In this document: positions 1 through 7,284 of the stretch, piece by piece
How positions within the stretch are numbered: the stretch's first letter is position 1
Layout: every line of letters begins with the position of its first letter
Assembly (NCBI GenBank): GCA_015064195.1
Contig: SVSO01000072.1
Span: 1 to 12,802, forward strand
From: Oscillospiraceae bacterium
GTDB lineage: Bacteria > Bacillota_A > Clostridia > Oscillospirales > CAG-272
Direction: 5' to 3'
Length of the DNA stretch: 12,802 nucleotides
Made by a program: the position numbers and the translations under genes
The notes under the pieces: model-generated
What the model was told of the DNA's origin: nothing
The model's input: only the letters and a program-made list of their open reading frames with translations
The model's database searches: none

Positions 1-158
1 TCGTCGATCTTCATGCCCTTCGCCAGTGCCGCCACGCCCTGTGTGTTGCCGGAGCAGCCGCCGATGAACTTCACGCTCTCGATGATATCGCCATCGGTGA
101 CGATCTCGATCTGACGGGAGCAGGTGCCTTTTGTGGTGTAGGAAATGGTATTTTTCAT
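1..158 (-). CDS. TSCPD-domain protein, partial (3' end beyond window)
   Basis: The first 52 codons of a gene that runs off the left edge. The protein starts MKNTISYTTKGTCSRQ and carries the pattern T-K-G-T-C-S near residues 9-14 and G-G-C-S-G-N-T-Q-G near 33-41, followed by GMKID. This is the layout of the small TSCPD-domain family (TIGR03905-like, usually about 80-110 aa), a fold also found as an appendix to some ribonucleotide reductases. The biochemical role of the free-standing proteins is unknown. The ATG is supported by a GAAAGGA Shine-Dalgarno about 13 bases upstream (172-178). It lies 21 nt behind the stop of the UroD-like gene and probably ends or continues the htpG-aroC operon. Family assignment is fairly secure; function is not. 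Confidence 0.82.
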   Translation of the reverse strand, partial: MKNTISYTTKGTCSRQIEIVTDGDIIESVKFIGGCSGNTQGVAALAKGMKID

Positions 159-179
159 TATATGCACGTTCCTTTCGGT

Positions 180-881
180 TTATGTTCGGAATTCGCTTAC
201 AAGATTGTTGAAAATTCCCAGCATGGAGATAAAGCTGAGATAATTTGCCTCGGTCATGCCGTCAGAGCCAGTGCCGATGGCATAGCCGACACCGCCGGTC
301 TGCTCATGCAGTGCCCGGATGCGCCGATGGATGGCCGCGGGACTGTCTGAGTTGAGCTGACAGATGCCGAGCCCGCCGAGCAGTGCGATGTGCCGGCCGT
401 AGGTATCATACCGCGCCTCGATGCTGTCAGGGATGTGAACGCCCGATGCACCGCGCCGGATGGCGGATTCGATTCCGGCATCGTCCTCCGCCATGAAAAT
501 GACAGGCTTTGCGAAATCGCCGCCGGATAGCGCACACGCGCTTGCAATGGCGCATACCGCATTGCTGGCATCCGCCGCCGTCAGTGCCGCCGCATCATCC
601 GTCAGGATGGTGAAGCGCATCTCCTCCGGCAGCTTATGTGACAGCTCCAGCACCTCGCCGATGCTTGCCGCGTCCGCCGGAATCACGGCAGTGTCGGCGC
701 GCAGATAGGCATACAGCGCGATGAGCGTGTCCACGCGATGGGAAACGGTGTCCCACATGGCATCACCGCCGCGCCAGAGAAGCTGAGTCGCGATGGCACG
801 GGTGGGATGCGGCTCAAAGAGGGTCGGACGTCCCGGCTCACGGCGAAGCATCCGCAGAAATTCACGGTGATTTCCCCACAT
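180..881 (-). CDS. Short uroporphyrinogen decarboxylase (UroD/MtaA)-like protein
   Basis: A 233-residue protein. The N-terminus (REFLRMLRREPGRPTLFEPHP, residues 6-26) resembles the opening of UroD-family TIM barrels. The C-terminal half (GASGVHIPD, then IALLGGLGICQLNSDSP, a helix with RIRAL, and GYAIGTGS) resembles the closing strands of the same family. The family includes haem-pathway uroporphyrinogen decarboxylases and corrinoid methyltransferases and is usually 330-380 aa, so this copy lacks about 100 or more residues, mostly from the middle. I see no Zn-binding His-x-Cys pattern of the methyltransferases, and no catalytic role can be assigned. The start lies 3 nt past the stop of the P-protein-like gene, with a GAGG inside that gene's end as likely ribosome binding site, which indicates coupled translation. 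Family assignment is moderate; it could be a degenerate or repurposed barrel. Confidence 0.55.
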   Translation of the reverse strand: MWGNHREFLRMLRREPGRPTLFEPHPTRAIATQLLWRGGDAMWDTVSHRVDTLIALYAYLRADTAVIPADAASIGEVLELSHKLPEEMRFTILTDDAAALTAADASNAVCAIASACALSGGDFAKPVIFMAEDDAGIESAIRRGASGVHIPDSIEARYDTYGRHIALLGGLGICQLNSDSPAAIHRRIRALHEQTGGVGYAIGTGSDGMTEANYLSFISMLGIFNNLVSEFRT

Positions 882-884
882 AGC

Positions 885-1838
885 TCACGCCTCGCCGGGA
901 ATGTGGCGATAGATGCCCAGCGGTTCATACTGCGGCACCGCCAGCGTCAGAAACAGCGCAAATGCGGTGAGTCCCAGACGGCTACCCACCTTGAGGATCA
1001 CATCGCAGGCGAAATCGCTGTCGCTGTAGGTGAGGGGGATGGAATCCACCTTGTAGAGCGAAAGACCGCATTCCTTTGCCGCCGCCAGCACGTCGCCCAG
1101 CGAAGCATTTTCATCGGGGACGAGAGTGAATTCCAAAAAACAGCTGCCCGGGCGGTCGAACAGGGAAGCGTCCGGCAGTGCAATGGAACGGCGGAGCAGG
1201 GCATAGCGGGTGGTCACGCCGCCGTCGGGTGAGGTCACGTCGCAGGACATGACCGGATTCAGCTCATATTTGTCAATGAGCCGATAGAAGCTGATGAGCT
1301 TGGCATCCCGGGAGCTGTCCAGCGGCAGCATACACAGATCGGCACGGCCGTAGTAGACCTCCTCGCAGACTGCCGTAAAATCGGCGGCATAGGTGACGGA
1401 TGGTGTGTCAAAGCTGCCCGAAAAGATGCGGAATGCCGCATCTGCATAGGCATTCTGGAAGTATGCGATCCTCGGCGATGCCGTCAGTGCTTCGCCGGGA
1501 AACAGACGTGCCAGTGTGTCGGTGGAGCGATTCTTCAGCCCTTCCGCAAGATACCGGCAGACGGTGAGCTTGTCGGAAAAGGTGCTTGCACCGGCGCGGG
1601 AGGTGAGATAATCGCCCGATTCCGCAGGTGCTTCCCCGGGAATCGCCGCATGACGGAACATGGCGTCAAATTCCTCCGCCCGGTTTTCGCTTTCGATGAG
1701 GGAATCCTGCCGCATGATAAGGAATGCGCGCTCCTTCAGCTGGACGATGCGGCGTTCCAGCGCACAAAAGCTCTCGCCGTCAAGCAGTGCGAGATTTTCG
1801 TCAATGATCGCGTTCAGACGCGCGGCTGTATCGTTCAT
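885..1838 (-). CDS. Divergent prephenate dehydratase/ACT protein (P-protein-like)
   Basis: 317 residues in three parts. Residues 1-65 are helical and charged, in the place where P-proteins carry chorismate mutase, but I do not see the AroQ catalytic Arg/Lys pattern. Residues 122-220 follow the prephenate dehydratase fold: RIAYFQNAYADAAF matches the opening strand and helix, LPLDSS (171-176) stands where the family has PIENS, and TTRYALL (209-215) matches the catalytic T-R-F motif. Residues 233-300 look like an ACT domain, with DSIP (265-268) in place of ESRP. The Asn of IENS and the GP-x-GT loop are altered, so activity on prephenate is uncertain. The gene overlaps aroC by 1 nt (TGATG) with GGGAGG upstream (1847-1852), so it is translationally coupled to chorismate synthase. 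Fold and context agree. Dehydratase, pseudo-enzyme and regulatory sensor all remain open. Confidence 0.6.
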   Translation of the reverse strand: MNDTAARLNAIIDENLALLDGESFCALERRIVQLKERAFLIMRQDSLIESENRAEEFDAMFRHAAIPGEAPAESGDYLTSRAGASTFSDKLTVCRYLAEGLKNRSTDTLARLFPGEALTASPRIAYFQNAYADAAFRIFSGSFDTPSVTYAADFTAVCEEVYYGRADLCMLPLDSSRDAKLISFYRLIDKYELNPVMSCDVTSPDGGVTTRYALLRRSIALPDASLFDRPGSCFLEFTLVPDENASLGDVLAAAKECGLSLYKVDSIPLTYSDSDFACDVILKVGSRLGLTAFALFLTLAVPQYEPLGIYRHIPGEA

Positions 1839-2926
1839 CAGAGCTTCCTCCCGTCGGCTTTCAGCATCAGTGAGGTCAGCGCGATGGCCGTGCAGGCCTC
1901 CACCACCGGAACGGCGCGGACGGCGATGCAGGGGTCATGGCGACCCTTGATGGTGTGGGTGGTATTGCATTTTTTCTCAAGATCCACGGTCTGCTGCTCT
2001 GAGTAAATGGAGGGCGTGGGCTTGAGGGCGAGGGAGAAGATCACCGGCATACCGGTGGTCATGCCGCCCACGATTCCGCCGCAGTTGTTGGATCTTGTGA
2101 CCACCTTGCCGTCGCGGTATTCGTAGGCATCGTTGGCATCCGAGCCGTACATCCGGCAGAAGTCGAAGCCTGCGCCGAATTCGATGCCCTTGACGGCAGG
2201 AATGGCGAACATGAGCTGGGAGATCTCCGCCTCCACGCTCTCAAACATATGCTCACCGAGGGCCGGGGGAAGTCCCACCGCCGCGCATTCCAGCTTTGCA
2301 CCCACGGAATCGCCCTTGTCGCGGGCGGAACCGATGATGGTGGCGAATGCTTCCGCCGCCATGAAATCGAGGGTGGGGAATGCATGGGTTTTCAGCTCGC
2401 GAAGCTCCTCTGCAGTGACATTCGGCGCGAAGGCGTGATCGGAGACATTGAGCATCTGCTTAATATGAGCGGCAATCTCGATGCCGGACATTGCCAGATA
2501 CTGGGAACAGAGTGCGCCGGCGAATACCAGCGGTGCGGTCAGCCGGCCGGAAAAGTGTCCGCCGCCGTGAAGCTCCACATGGTCGCCGTATTTGACCGCC
2601 GCCGCGTAATCCGCGTGGGAAGGGCGCGGTACGGTCATTTTATCCGCATAGGCGGAGGAGCGCTGATTGGTGTTCTCGATGACGACGCTGATGGGGTAGC
2701 CGTTGGTGTATCCGTCCGAAACGCCGGAGAGAATGCGGGGAATGTCCGGCTCGGTGCGCTTGGTGGAGAACTGTCCGCCGGGGGCGCGGCGTTTCATAAA
2801 GGCGGCGATGGCGTCATCGTCGATCTTCATGCCCGCCGGAAATCCGTCGATGACACAGCCGATGGCCGCGCCGTGGGATTCACCGAACACGGAGAGCTTT
2901 AGTTTCGTGCCGTAAACCGATGCCAT
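1838..2926 (-). CDS. aroC: Chorismate synthase
   Basis: Chorismate synthase converts 5-enolpyruvylshikimate-3-phosphate to chorismate with reduced FMN, the last step of the cytosolic shikimate pathway. The 362-aa protein has full family length and the signature motifs in order: FGESHG (14-19), RRAPGG (46-51), RPSHAD (101-106), GGGHFSGR (121-128), SNNCGGIVGGMTTG, and GRHDPC near the C-terminus. The GGGHFSGR form, with His where many families have Arg, is to my knowledge common in Clostridia. The ATG has AAAGGA about 10 bases upstream. The gene lies 25 nt behind htpG and overlaps the next gene by 1 nt, so it sits inside the minus-strand operon. No frameshift or missing core motif was seen. Confidence 0.97.
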   Translation of the reverse strand: MASVYGTKLKLSVFGESHGAAIGCVIDGFPAGMKIDDDAIAAFMKRRAPGGQFSTKRTEPDIPRILSGVSDGYTNGYPISVVIENTNQRSSAYADKMTVPRPSHADYAAAVKYGDHVELHGGGHFSGRLTAPLVFAGALCSQYLAMSGIEIAAHIKQMLNVSDHAFAPNVTAEELRELKTHAFPTLDFMAAEAFATIIGSARDKGDSVGAKLECAAVGLPPALGEHMFESVEAEISQLMFAIPAVKGIEFGAGFDFCRMYGSDANDAYEYRDGKVVTRSNNCGGIVGGMTTGMPVIFSLALKPTPSIYSEQQTVDLEKKCNTTHTIKGRHDPCIAVRAVPVVEACTAIALTSLMLKADGRKL

Positions 2927-2929
2927 AAG

Positions 2930-2944
2930 TCAGATCCTTTCTGA
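2930..2944 (-). promoter_or_regulatory. aroC Shine-Dalgarno in a small hairpin loop
   Basis: In the transcript, UCAGA and UCUGA can pair as a 5-bp stem that leaves exactly AAGGA, the aroC ribosome binding site, in a 5-nt loop. The element sits in the htpG-aroC gap, just upstream of the aroC ATG. The pairing is visible, but the stem is short, and any effect on translation is inference. Confidence 0.3.
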
Positions 2945-2951
2945 ATTGTGA

Positions 2952-4820
2952 TCAGAGATTTTCAAGAAGATCGAAGCTGCCGGTGAGGAAATCCTGCAGC
3001 TCGTCGGCGGTCAGCTGACGCTGGGAGAGCAGAGCGAGGGTGTAGATCTGCTTGGCGATCATCTTTGCCTTGGCTTCATCCGCCTCCGCCGATGTGCCCA
3101 GCCGTGCGATCAGCGGGCTGCTTGCATTGACTACCAGCGTTGCGTCGGTGGGGAAGTTCATCTCATCCTTGCTGCCGCTTCTCATGCGGTACATCTTCAT
3201 CATGTCGTCCATGCGGCGGGACTGCTCGGAAATGTTGAGGATCGCGGGGATCTTTTCATTTTTCAGCAGCTCAAAGGTGACTTTCAGATCGGAATTCCCG
3301 CTGACTTCCTTGAAGATTTCCGCTAACTTCTCGTTTTCATCCGCCTTGCCCTCAGCCTTGAGCGCACCGGCCACATCCGCGTCAATGCGGACGAACTTCA
3401 CGCCCTCATTCTGCTGCTCGATGACATTGATGAACTGGGTGTCGATCATCTTGTCAAGGAGCACCACGTCGATGCCCTCAGCGGCGAACATGGAGATGTA
3501 CTGCGCCTGCGCGGTGAGATCGGCGGCGTAGTAGACGGTGTTTTCGTGCTTTTCCTTGGCTTTTTCCAGATATTCCTCCAGCGTCACATAGCGGCCGTCG
3601 GTGGTGGCATAGATGACGGAGCCTTTCACGCGGTCGTAGAATTTCTGATCGCGCAGACAGCCGTATTCCACGAAGGTCTTGAGATCATCCCAGAGCTTTT
3701 CGTAATTTTCCCGCTCCAGATTGAACATGGAATTCAGCTTGTCCGCCACCTTTTTGACGATATGCGCGGAGATTTTTGCCACATAGCCGCTGTTCTGGAG
3801 ATAGCTTCTGGATACGTTCAGCGGAAGCTCGGGGCAGTCGAGGACGCCCTTGAGCATGAGCAGGAATTCGGGGATGACTTCCTTGATGTTGTCGGCAACG
3901 AATACCTGATTGTAGTAGAGCTTGACCTGTCCCTCCAGATTGTCATACTCATGGGAGAGACGGGGGAAATAGAGGATGCCCTTGAAGTTGAGGGGATAGT
4001 CCGCGTTCAGATGGATGTGGAACAGCGGCTCGCGGTAATCGGCGAATACCTTCTGATAGAACTCCTTGTACTCCTCGTCGGTGCATTCGGAAGCGGGCTT
4101 CTGCCAGAGCGGGGTTGTGTCGTTGATGGGCTTTTTCTCGCTGACGGGCTTGTCATCGGATTCTTCCTCCTCCTTCACCACATCAAGATAAATCTCAACC
4201 GGCATGAAGGAGCAGTATTTCGCGAGGATCTCACGGATGCGGGATTCTTCGAGGAATTCCGACTCATCCTCCATAATGTGCATGACCACATCCGTACCGC
4301 GCTCATCGCGGACATAATCGGTGGTGATCTCATAATCGCCGGCATCGGTGCAGACCCACTTGACGGCGGAATCGGAGGTGTAGGAGCGGGTGATCACGTC
4401 CACGGTGTCGCTGACCATGAAGCTGGAGTAGAAGCCCAGACCGAAATGGCCGATGATGCCGTCGGCGGTGTCGCCCTCGCCCTCGTATTTTTCGATGAAT
4501 TCCAGCGCGCCGGACAGAGCGATCTGGCAGATGTAGCGGCGGACTTCATCCTCGGTCATGCCGATGCCGTTGTCGGAAACGGTGAGGGTGCGCGCGGCTT
4601 TATCGAGGGTGACGGTAATCTTGTATTCCGGATCGTCGATGTTTGCCTGACCAAGAGAGGTGAGCCGCTTCAGCTTTGTCACCGCGTCGCAGGCATTGGA
4701 CACGATCTCACGGAGAAAGATCTCCTTCTCGGAGTAGAGCCATTTTTTGATGATGGGAAAAATATGACTGGTTTCGACGGAAATACCGCCTTTTTCGGTG
4801 TTCTTGATTTCTTCGGACAT
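2952..4820 (-). CDS. htpG: Chaperone protein HtpG (Hsp90)
   Basis: A cytosolic ATP-dependent Hsp90 chaperone. Starting at the ATG at 4820 gives 622 aa, normal for bacterial HtpG. The N-terminal GHKL ATPase domain shows LREIVSNACDA (36-46, catalytic Glu38 and Asn42), DNGIGMT (83-89) and GLGFYSSF (127-134). The middle domain has LPLNVSR (332-338), whose Arg contacts the ATP gamma-phosphate. The remainder is the client-binding and dimerisation region. An acidic linker (KEEEESDD, about 216-223) lies after the N domain. A TTG codon 24 bases upstream (4844) would add eight residues, but it has no ribosome binding site, whereas AAGAAGGT (about 4830-4837) is well placed for the ATG at 4820. First gene of the five-gene unit, with its own promoter about 70 nt upstream. 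Confidence 0.97.
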   Translation of the reverse strand: MSEEIKNTEKGGISVETSHIFPIIKKWLYSEKEIFLREIVSNACDAVTKLKRLTSLGQANIDDPEYKITVTLDKAARTLTVSDNGIGMTEDEVRRYICQIALSGALEFIEKYEGEGDTADGIIGHFGLGFYSSFMVSDTVDVITRSYTSDSAVKWVCTDAGDYEITTDYVRDERGTDVVMHIMEDESEFLEESRIREILAKYCSFMPVEIYLDVVKEEEESDDKPVSEKKPINDTTPLWQKPASECTDEEYKEFYQKVFADYREPLFHIHLNADYPLNFKGILYFPRLSHEYDNLEGQVKLYYNQVFVADNIKEVIPEFLLMLKGVLDCPELPLNVSRSYLQNSGYVAKISAHIVKKVADKLNSMFNLERENYEKLWDDLKTFVEYGCLRDQKFYDRVKGSVIYATTDGRYVTLEEYLEKAKEKHENTVYYAADLTAQAQYISMFAAEGIDVVLLDKMIDTQFINVIEQQNEGVKFVRIDADVAGALKAEGKADENEKLAEIFKEVSGNSDLKVTFELLKNEKIPAILNISEQSRRMDDMMKMYRMRSGSKDEMNFPTDATLVVNASSPLIARLGTSAEADEAKAKMIAKQIYTLALLSQRQLTADELQDFLTGSFDLLENL

Positions 4821-4854
4821 TGTATATGATACCTTCTTTGCCAAATATTAGGGG

Positions 4855-4882
4855 TGATTCCTGAAAAATCAGGAAACCTCAC
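4855..4882 (-). promoter_or_regulatory. Inverted repeat in the htpG 5' leader
   Basis: A perfect 7-bp inverted repeat (TTCCTGA, 4-nt loop, TCAGGAA; 4858-4875) lies between the predicted htpG transcription start and the start codon. An outer GTGA/TCAC pair can extend the stem across a 3-nt bulge. It is not the CIRCE element bound by HrcA (TTAGCACTC-N9-GAGTGCTAA). It could be an operator or an RNA hairpin affecting stability or heat-dependent translation. The symmetry is visible; the role is unknown. There is no U-tract after it, so it is not a terminator. Confidence 0.5.
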
Positions 4883-4887
4883 ATTAT

Positions 4888-4916
4888 ATTGTAACGCAAA
4901 ATCGCCGGAAAGTCAA
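4888..4916 (-). promoter_or_regulatory. Sigma-A promoter of the htpG-aroC operon
   Basis: On the minus strand TTGACT (4916-4911), a 17-bp spacer and TACAAT (4893-4888) form a near-consensus housekeeping promoter. A second TATAAT overlaps it at 4888-4883 but has worse -35 spacing. The predicted start is near 4881, giving a leader of about 60 nt before the htpG ATG. Confidence 0.75.
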
Positions 4917-4981
4917 GATAAGGGGCGGGAATGTTACAAGAAATTATCATTTTTCATATGGCAGTAATAATTTCAAAGAGG

Positions 4982-5011
4982 TTGACAGAATGCGCCGGAA
5001 TGTGATATAAT
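4982..5011 (+). promoter_or_regulatory. Consensus extended -10 promoter of the DUF6056 gene
   Basis: A perfect TTGACA (4982-4987), an 18-bp spacer and a perfect TATAAT (5006-5011), preceded by TGTGA so that it is also an extended -10 with the Gram-positive TRTG motif. The predicted start is near 5018, about 30 nt upstream of the ATG at 5048. Divergent from the htpG promoter. Confidence 0.88.
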
Positions 5012-5047
5012 AAGACAATCGGAGAAATTTAACGAAAGGATACCGCT

Positions 5048-6406
5048 ATGCAGACTCAAATCAGGGAGACGCTTCCCGAATCGGAAACGCCCGCATCCGG
5101 CATACGCGAGGACAGGCATTCCCGCCTGCCGCTCATTCTCACCGTGGCCGCGCTGGTGCTGTTCATGCTTATCTGCAATCTCCTGACGCCCATGCTGGTG
5201 GACGATTTTACATACAGCTTTTCCTTTGTGGACGGCTCCCCCATCGAATCGGCGGCGGATATTTTCCCCTCCATCGCCGCCCATGCGGAGAAGATGAATG
5301 GCCGGCATACCGCGCATTTCTTCGCCCAGCTGTTTCTCCTTCTGCCGGATTTTCTCTTTGAGATCGTCAACGCCGCCATTTTTACGGCGGGACTTTGCCT
5401 GATGGCCCGCATCTGTGACAGAAAGCTGCGGCTGTGGATGATCCTCCTTCTGTTCGGATTCCACTGGCTGTTTGAGCCGGCGTTCGGCGAGGTGAATCTG
5501 TGGCTGGACGGCGCGTGCAATTATCTCTGGGGCTATGTGATCTGCCTTCTGTGGCTCTCCCCCTATTTTGCCGCCATCGACCGTCTGCGCCCCGCACCGA
5601 TCGGTCTGCGCATCGCACTGATTCCGCTGGGATTTGTCGCCGGCGGCTGGAATGAGAACGCTTCCGCCGCATCGATCTTCATGGCGGCACTGCTCATCTG
5701 TGCCGTGCTGTATGTGCATCGCCGGGTGGGATTTGAGCTGATCCTCGCCCTTGTCGGCGCGATCGGGGGATTTCTCACCATGGCACTGGCACCGGCGGAG
5801 AGCAAAAACAAGATCGTGGAGCTGACCTTCGACCTGCTCCGGGATAATTTTGTCATCGCAACAAAAATGCTGGCACAGATGGCACCGCTTTTCATCCTGT
5901 ATGCGGTGCTGATAACGCTGGCGGTCATGCTGGATGCGGACGGCGCGGCGATCTGCAAATCCGTTGTGCTGACCCTCGGCGCATTGGCATCCAATTACAT
6001 CATGATTTTCGCATCCTATTATCATAGCCGTTCGGCGGCATTTACCGCGGTGCTGCTCAGCATCGCCTGCACCATGCTCCTCGGCGCACTGTCAGAGAAG
6101 GGCGGCCGCCGGCTTGCCGCCTGTACCCTCAGCGTGACCATGCTGCTCACCGCATATTTTGTCATCATCGGCATGGATGATATGGCACGCTCCCATGACG
6201 CAGTGATGGCAGACGCGGAATATCTTGCGGAATGCCGGGATACAGGCGTCCGGGAGGCCACGCTGACCGTCATCACCGCCGAAACGAAATACAGCGCGGT
6301 GAAGGAGCTGAAATATATCGACATCTACGATCCCGACACATGGCCCAATCGCAACATGGCACGCTACTACGGTCTTGATGCGATCTACGGCGAAGCGGAT
6401 GAATAA
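5048..6406 (+). CDS. Polytopic membrane protein, DUF6056-like
   Basis: A 452-aa integral membrane protein with about ten hydrophobic segments, the first near residues 27-48. It has the landmarks I associate with DUF6056 (glucosyltransferase-like, GT-C-type architecture): an Asp-Asp pair just after the first membrane helix (VDDF, 51-54), NGRHTAHFFAQ (84-94), the motif GACNYLWG (155-162) and GGWNENAS (199-206). The Asp pair in the first extracellular loop is typical of lipid-linked-sugar transferases, so a role in cell-envelope glycosylation is possible but not shown. A soluble C-terminal tail of about 75 residues follows the last helix. Start supported by AAAGGA (5035-5040). Monocistronic: it has its own consensus promoter and a hairpin terminator 5 nt after the stop. 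Family fairly sure, function unknown. Confidence 0.8.
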   Translation: MQTQIRETLPESETPASGIREDRHSRLPLILTVAALVLFMLICNLLTPMLVDDFTYSFSFVDGSPIESAADIFPSIAAHAEKMNGRHTAHFFAQLFLLLPDFLFEIVNAAIFTAGLCLMARICDRKLRLWMILLLFGFHWLFEPAFGEVNLWLDGACNYLWGYVICLLWLSPYFAAIDRLRPAPIGLRIALIPLGFVAGGWNENASAASIFMAALLICAVLYVHRRVGFELILALVGAIGGFLTMALAPAESKNKIVELTFDLLRDNFVIATKMLAQMAPLFILYAVLITLAVMLDADGAAICKSVVLTLGALASNYIMIFASYYHSRSAAFTAVLLSIACTMLLGALSEKGGRRLAACTLSVTMLLTAYFVIIGMDDMARSHDAVMADAEYLAECRDTGVREATLTVITAETKYSAVKELKYIDIYDPDTWPNRNMARYYGLDAIYGEADE

Positions 6407-6411
6407 ACAAA

Positions 6412-6445
6412 AGGTGCTGCACCTCGGTGCAGCACCTGATTTTTA
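6412..6445. terminator. Bidirectional intrinsic terminator
   Basis: A perfect 11-bp stem (6412-6422 with 6427-6437; arm AGGTGCTGCAC) with a 4-nt CUCG loop. On the plus strand it is followed by GATTTTT; on the minus strand the sequence after the stem is TTTGTTT. It sits between the convergent stops of the DUF6056 gene (6406) and the esterase gene (6443) and can serve both. Confidence 0.92.
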
Positions 6446-7225
6446 CTTTCTGCCGATGGGAAGCCAGTTCAGGATGTCCTGGATCCACTTGTCCCAATAG
6501 CCCCAGCTGTGATTGCCTGCGCTTTCGTGATAGACCACATCGTAGCCCTTCGCATCCAGAAGCTCGCGCAGTGCCCGGGAATCCCGGAGCAGGCCGTCCT
6601 CCGTGCCGCACCACATGAAGATTCCGGGCTTGTCCTTGCCGCTGTCCGCCAGCCGCTCTGCGACTGCAAACACATCGTCATCACTGCCGATCGCTTCTTC
6701 TTTATTGCCGAAAATACCCTGTGCCAGCACCGCATGACGTTCATACAGCCATTCGATGTTCAGCGCACCGGAGAGGGATGCCACGTAGCCGAAGGTGTCG
6801 GGACAGCGCAGTGCGATCTTCATGGCACCGTATCCGCCCATGGACAGACCGGCGATGAAGGTTTCCTCCCGCTTTTTCGACATCTTGGGGAAGAAATCCC
6901 GCATGACGGCGGGAAGCTCCTCGCTCATGAAGGTGAAATAGTCGCCAGCACCGTTTTTCATATCGGTGTACCAGGACAGATCTCCGTTGGGCATGACCAC
7001 GGCGATGCCTTTCTCGGATGCGTAACGCTCGATGGATGTGCGGCGCTCCCAGATGGTGTGATCGTCGCTCATGCCGTGGAGCAGATAAAGAGTGGGATAG
7101 GTGTCAACCTTGTCCTCGATGGCGCTCATGCCGATCATGCCGCGGGAGCGCTGGGGAAGGATGACGTTGGCCTGCACCTGCTTGCGCAGAACCTCGGAAT
7201 GGAAAAATACCTGTAAAAATGCCAC
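6443..7225 (-). CDS. Esterase-D-family alpha/beta hydrolase (putative acyl-carbohydrate esterase)
   Basis: 260 aa of the PF00756-type esterase family, which contains tributyrin esterases, feruloyl/acetyl-xylan esterases and S-formylglutathione hydrolases. LLHGMSDD (48-55) is the oxyanion-region motif and GLSMGG (126-131) holds nucleophile Ser128. Asp210 (GTEDG) and His239 (GNHSW) complete the triad. There is no signal peptide, so it acts in the cytoplasm. The start is GTG: the only good ribosome binding site, GGAGGT (7233-7238), lies 7 nt before it. A weak promoter can be drawn upstream. Next to an AraC regulator and a sugar-binding lipoprotein, a role in deacylating imported oligosaccharides is plausible, but the substrate cannot be read from sequence. 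Ends at the shared terminator. Confidence 0.88.
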   Translation of the reverse strand: MAFLQVFFHSEVLRKQVQANVILPQRSRGMIGMSAIEDKVDTYPTLYLLHGMSDDHTIWERRTSIERYASEKGIAVVMPNGDLSWYTDMKNGAGDYFTFMSEELPAVMRDFFPKMSKKREETFIAGLSMGGYGAMKIALRCPDTFGYVASLSGALNIEWLYERHAVLAQGIFGNKEEAIGSDDDVFAVAERLADSGKDKPGIFMWCGTEDGLLRDSRALRELLDAKGYDVVYHESAGNHSWGYWDKWIQDILNWLPIGRK

Positions 7226-7254
7226 TTTAAAAACCTCCGTAATTTATGTAAAAT

Positions 7255-7284
7255 ATTTTGCGTTGTCATCCCCGGAATGTGCAA
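7255..7284 (-). promoter_or_regulatory. Weak candidate promoter of the esterase gene
   Basis: On the minus strand TTGCAC (7284-7279), an 18-bp spacer and CAAAAT (7260-7255). The -35 is acceptable; the -10 is poor. Read-through from the AraC gene 100 bp upstream is an alternative. A 12-bp palindrome AAAACCGGTTTT lies just upstream (7287-7298). Confidence 0.3.

Noticed and set aside
1..2834. An identical 18-base stretch at 1-18 and 2817-2834
   Set aside because: Both encode GMKIDD in unrelated genes (TSCPD and aroC) in the same frame with the same codon preference; coincidence, not a repeat element.
3546..4829. A 427-codon open frame on the plus strand, antisense to htpG
   Set aside because: It lies fully over a certain gene, has no ribosome binding site, no recognisable motif and the composition of a codon-bias shadow.
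4973..6025. A 350-codon open frame on the minus strand, opposite the DUF6056 gene
   Set aside because: The translation is rich in His, Gln, Arg and Lys without domains, typical of the reverse of a hydrophobic gene; the sense gene has a promoter, ribosome binding site and terminator.
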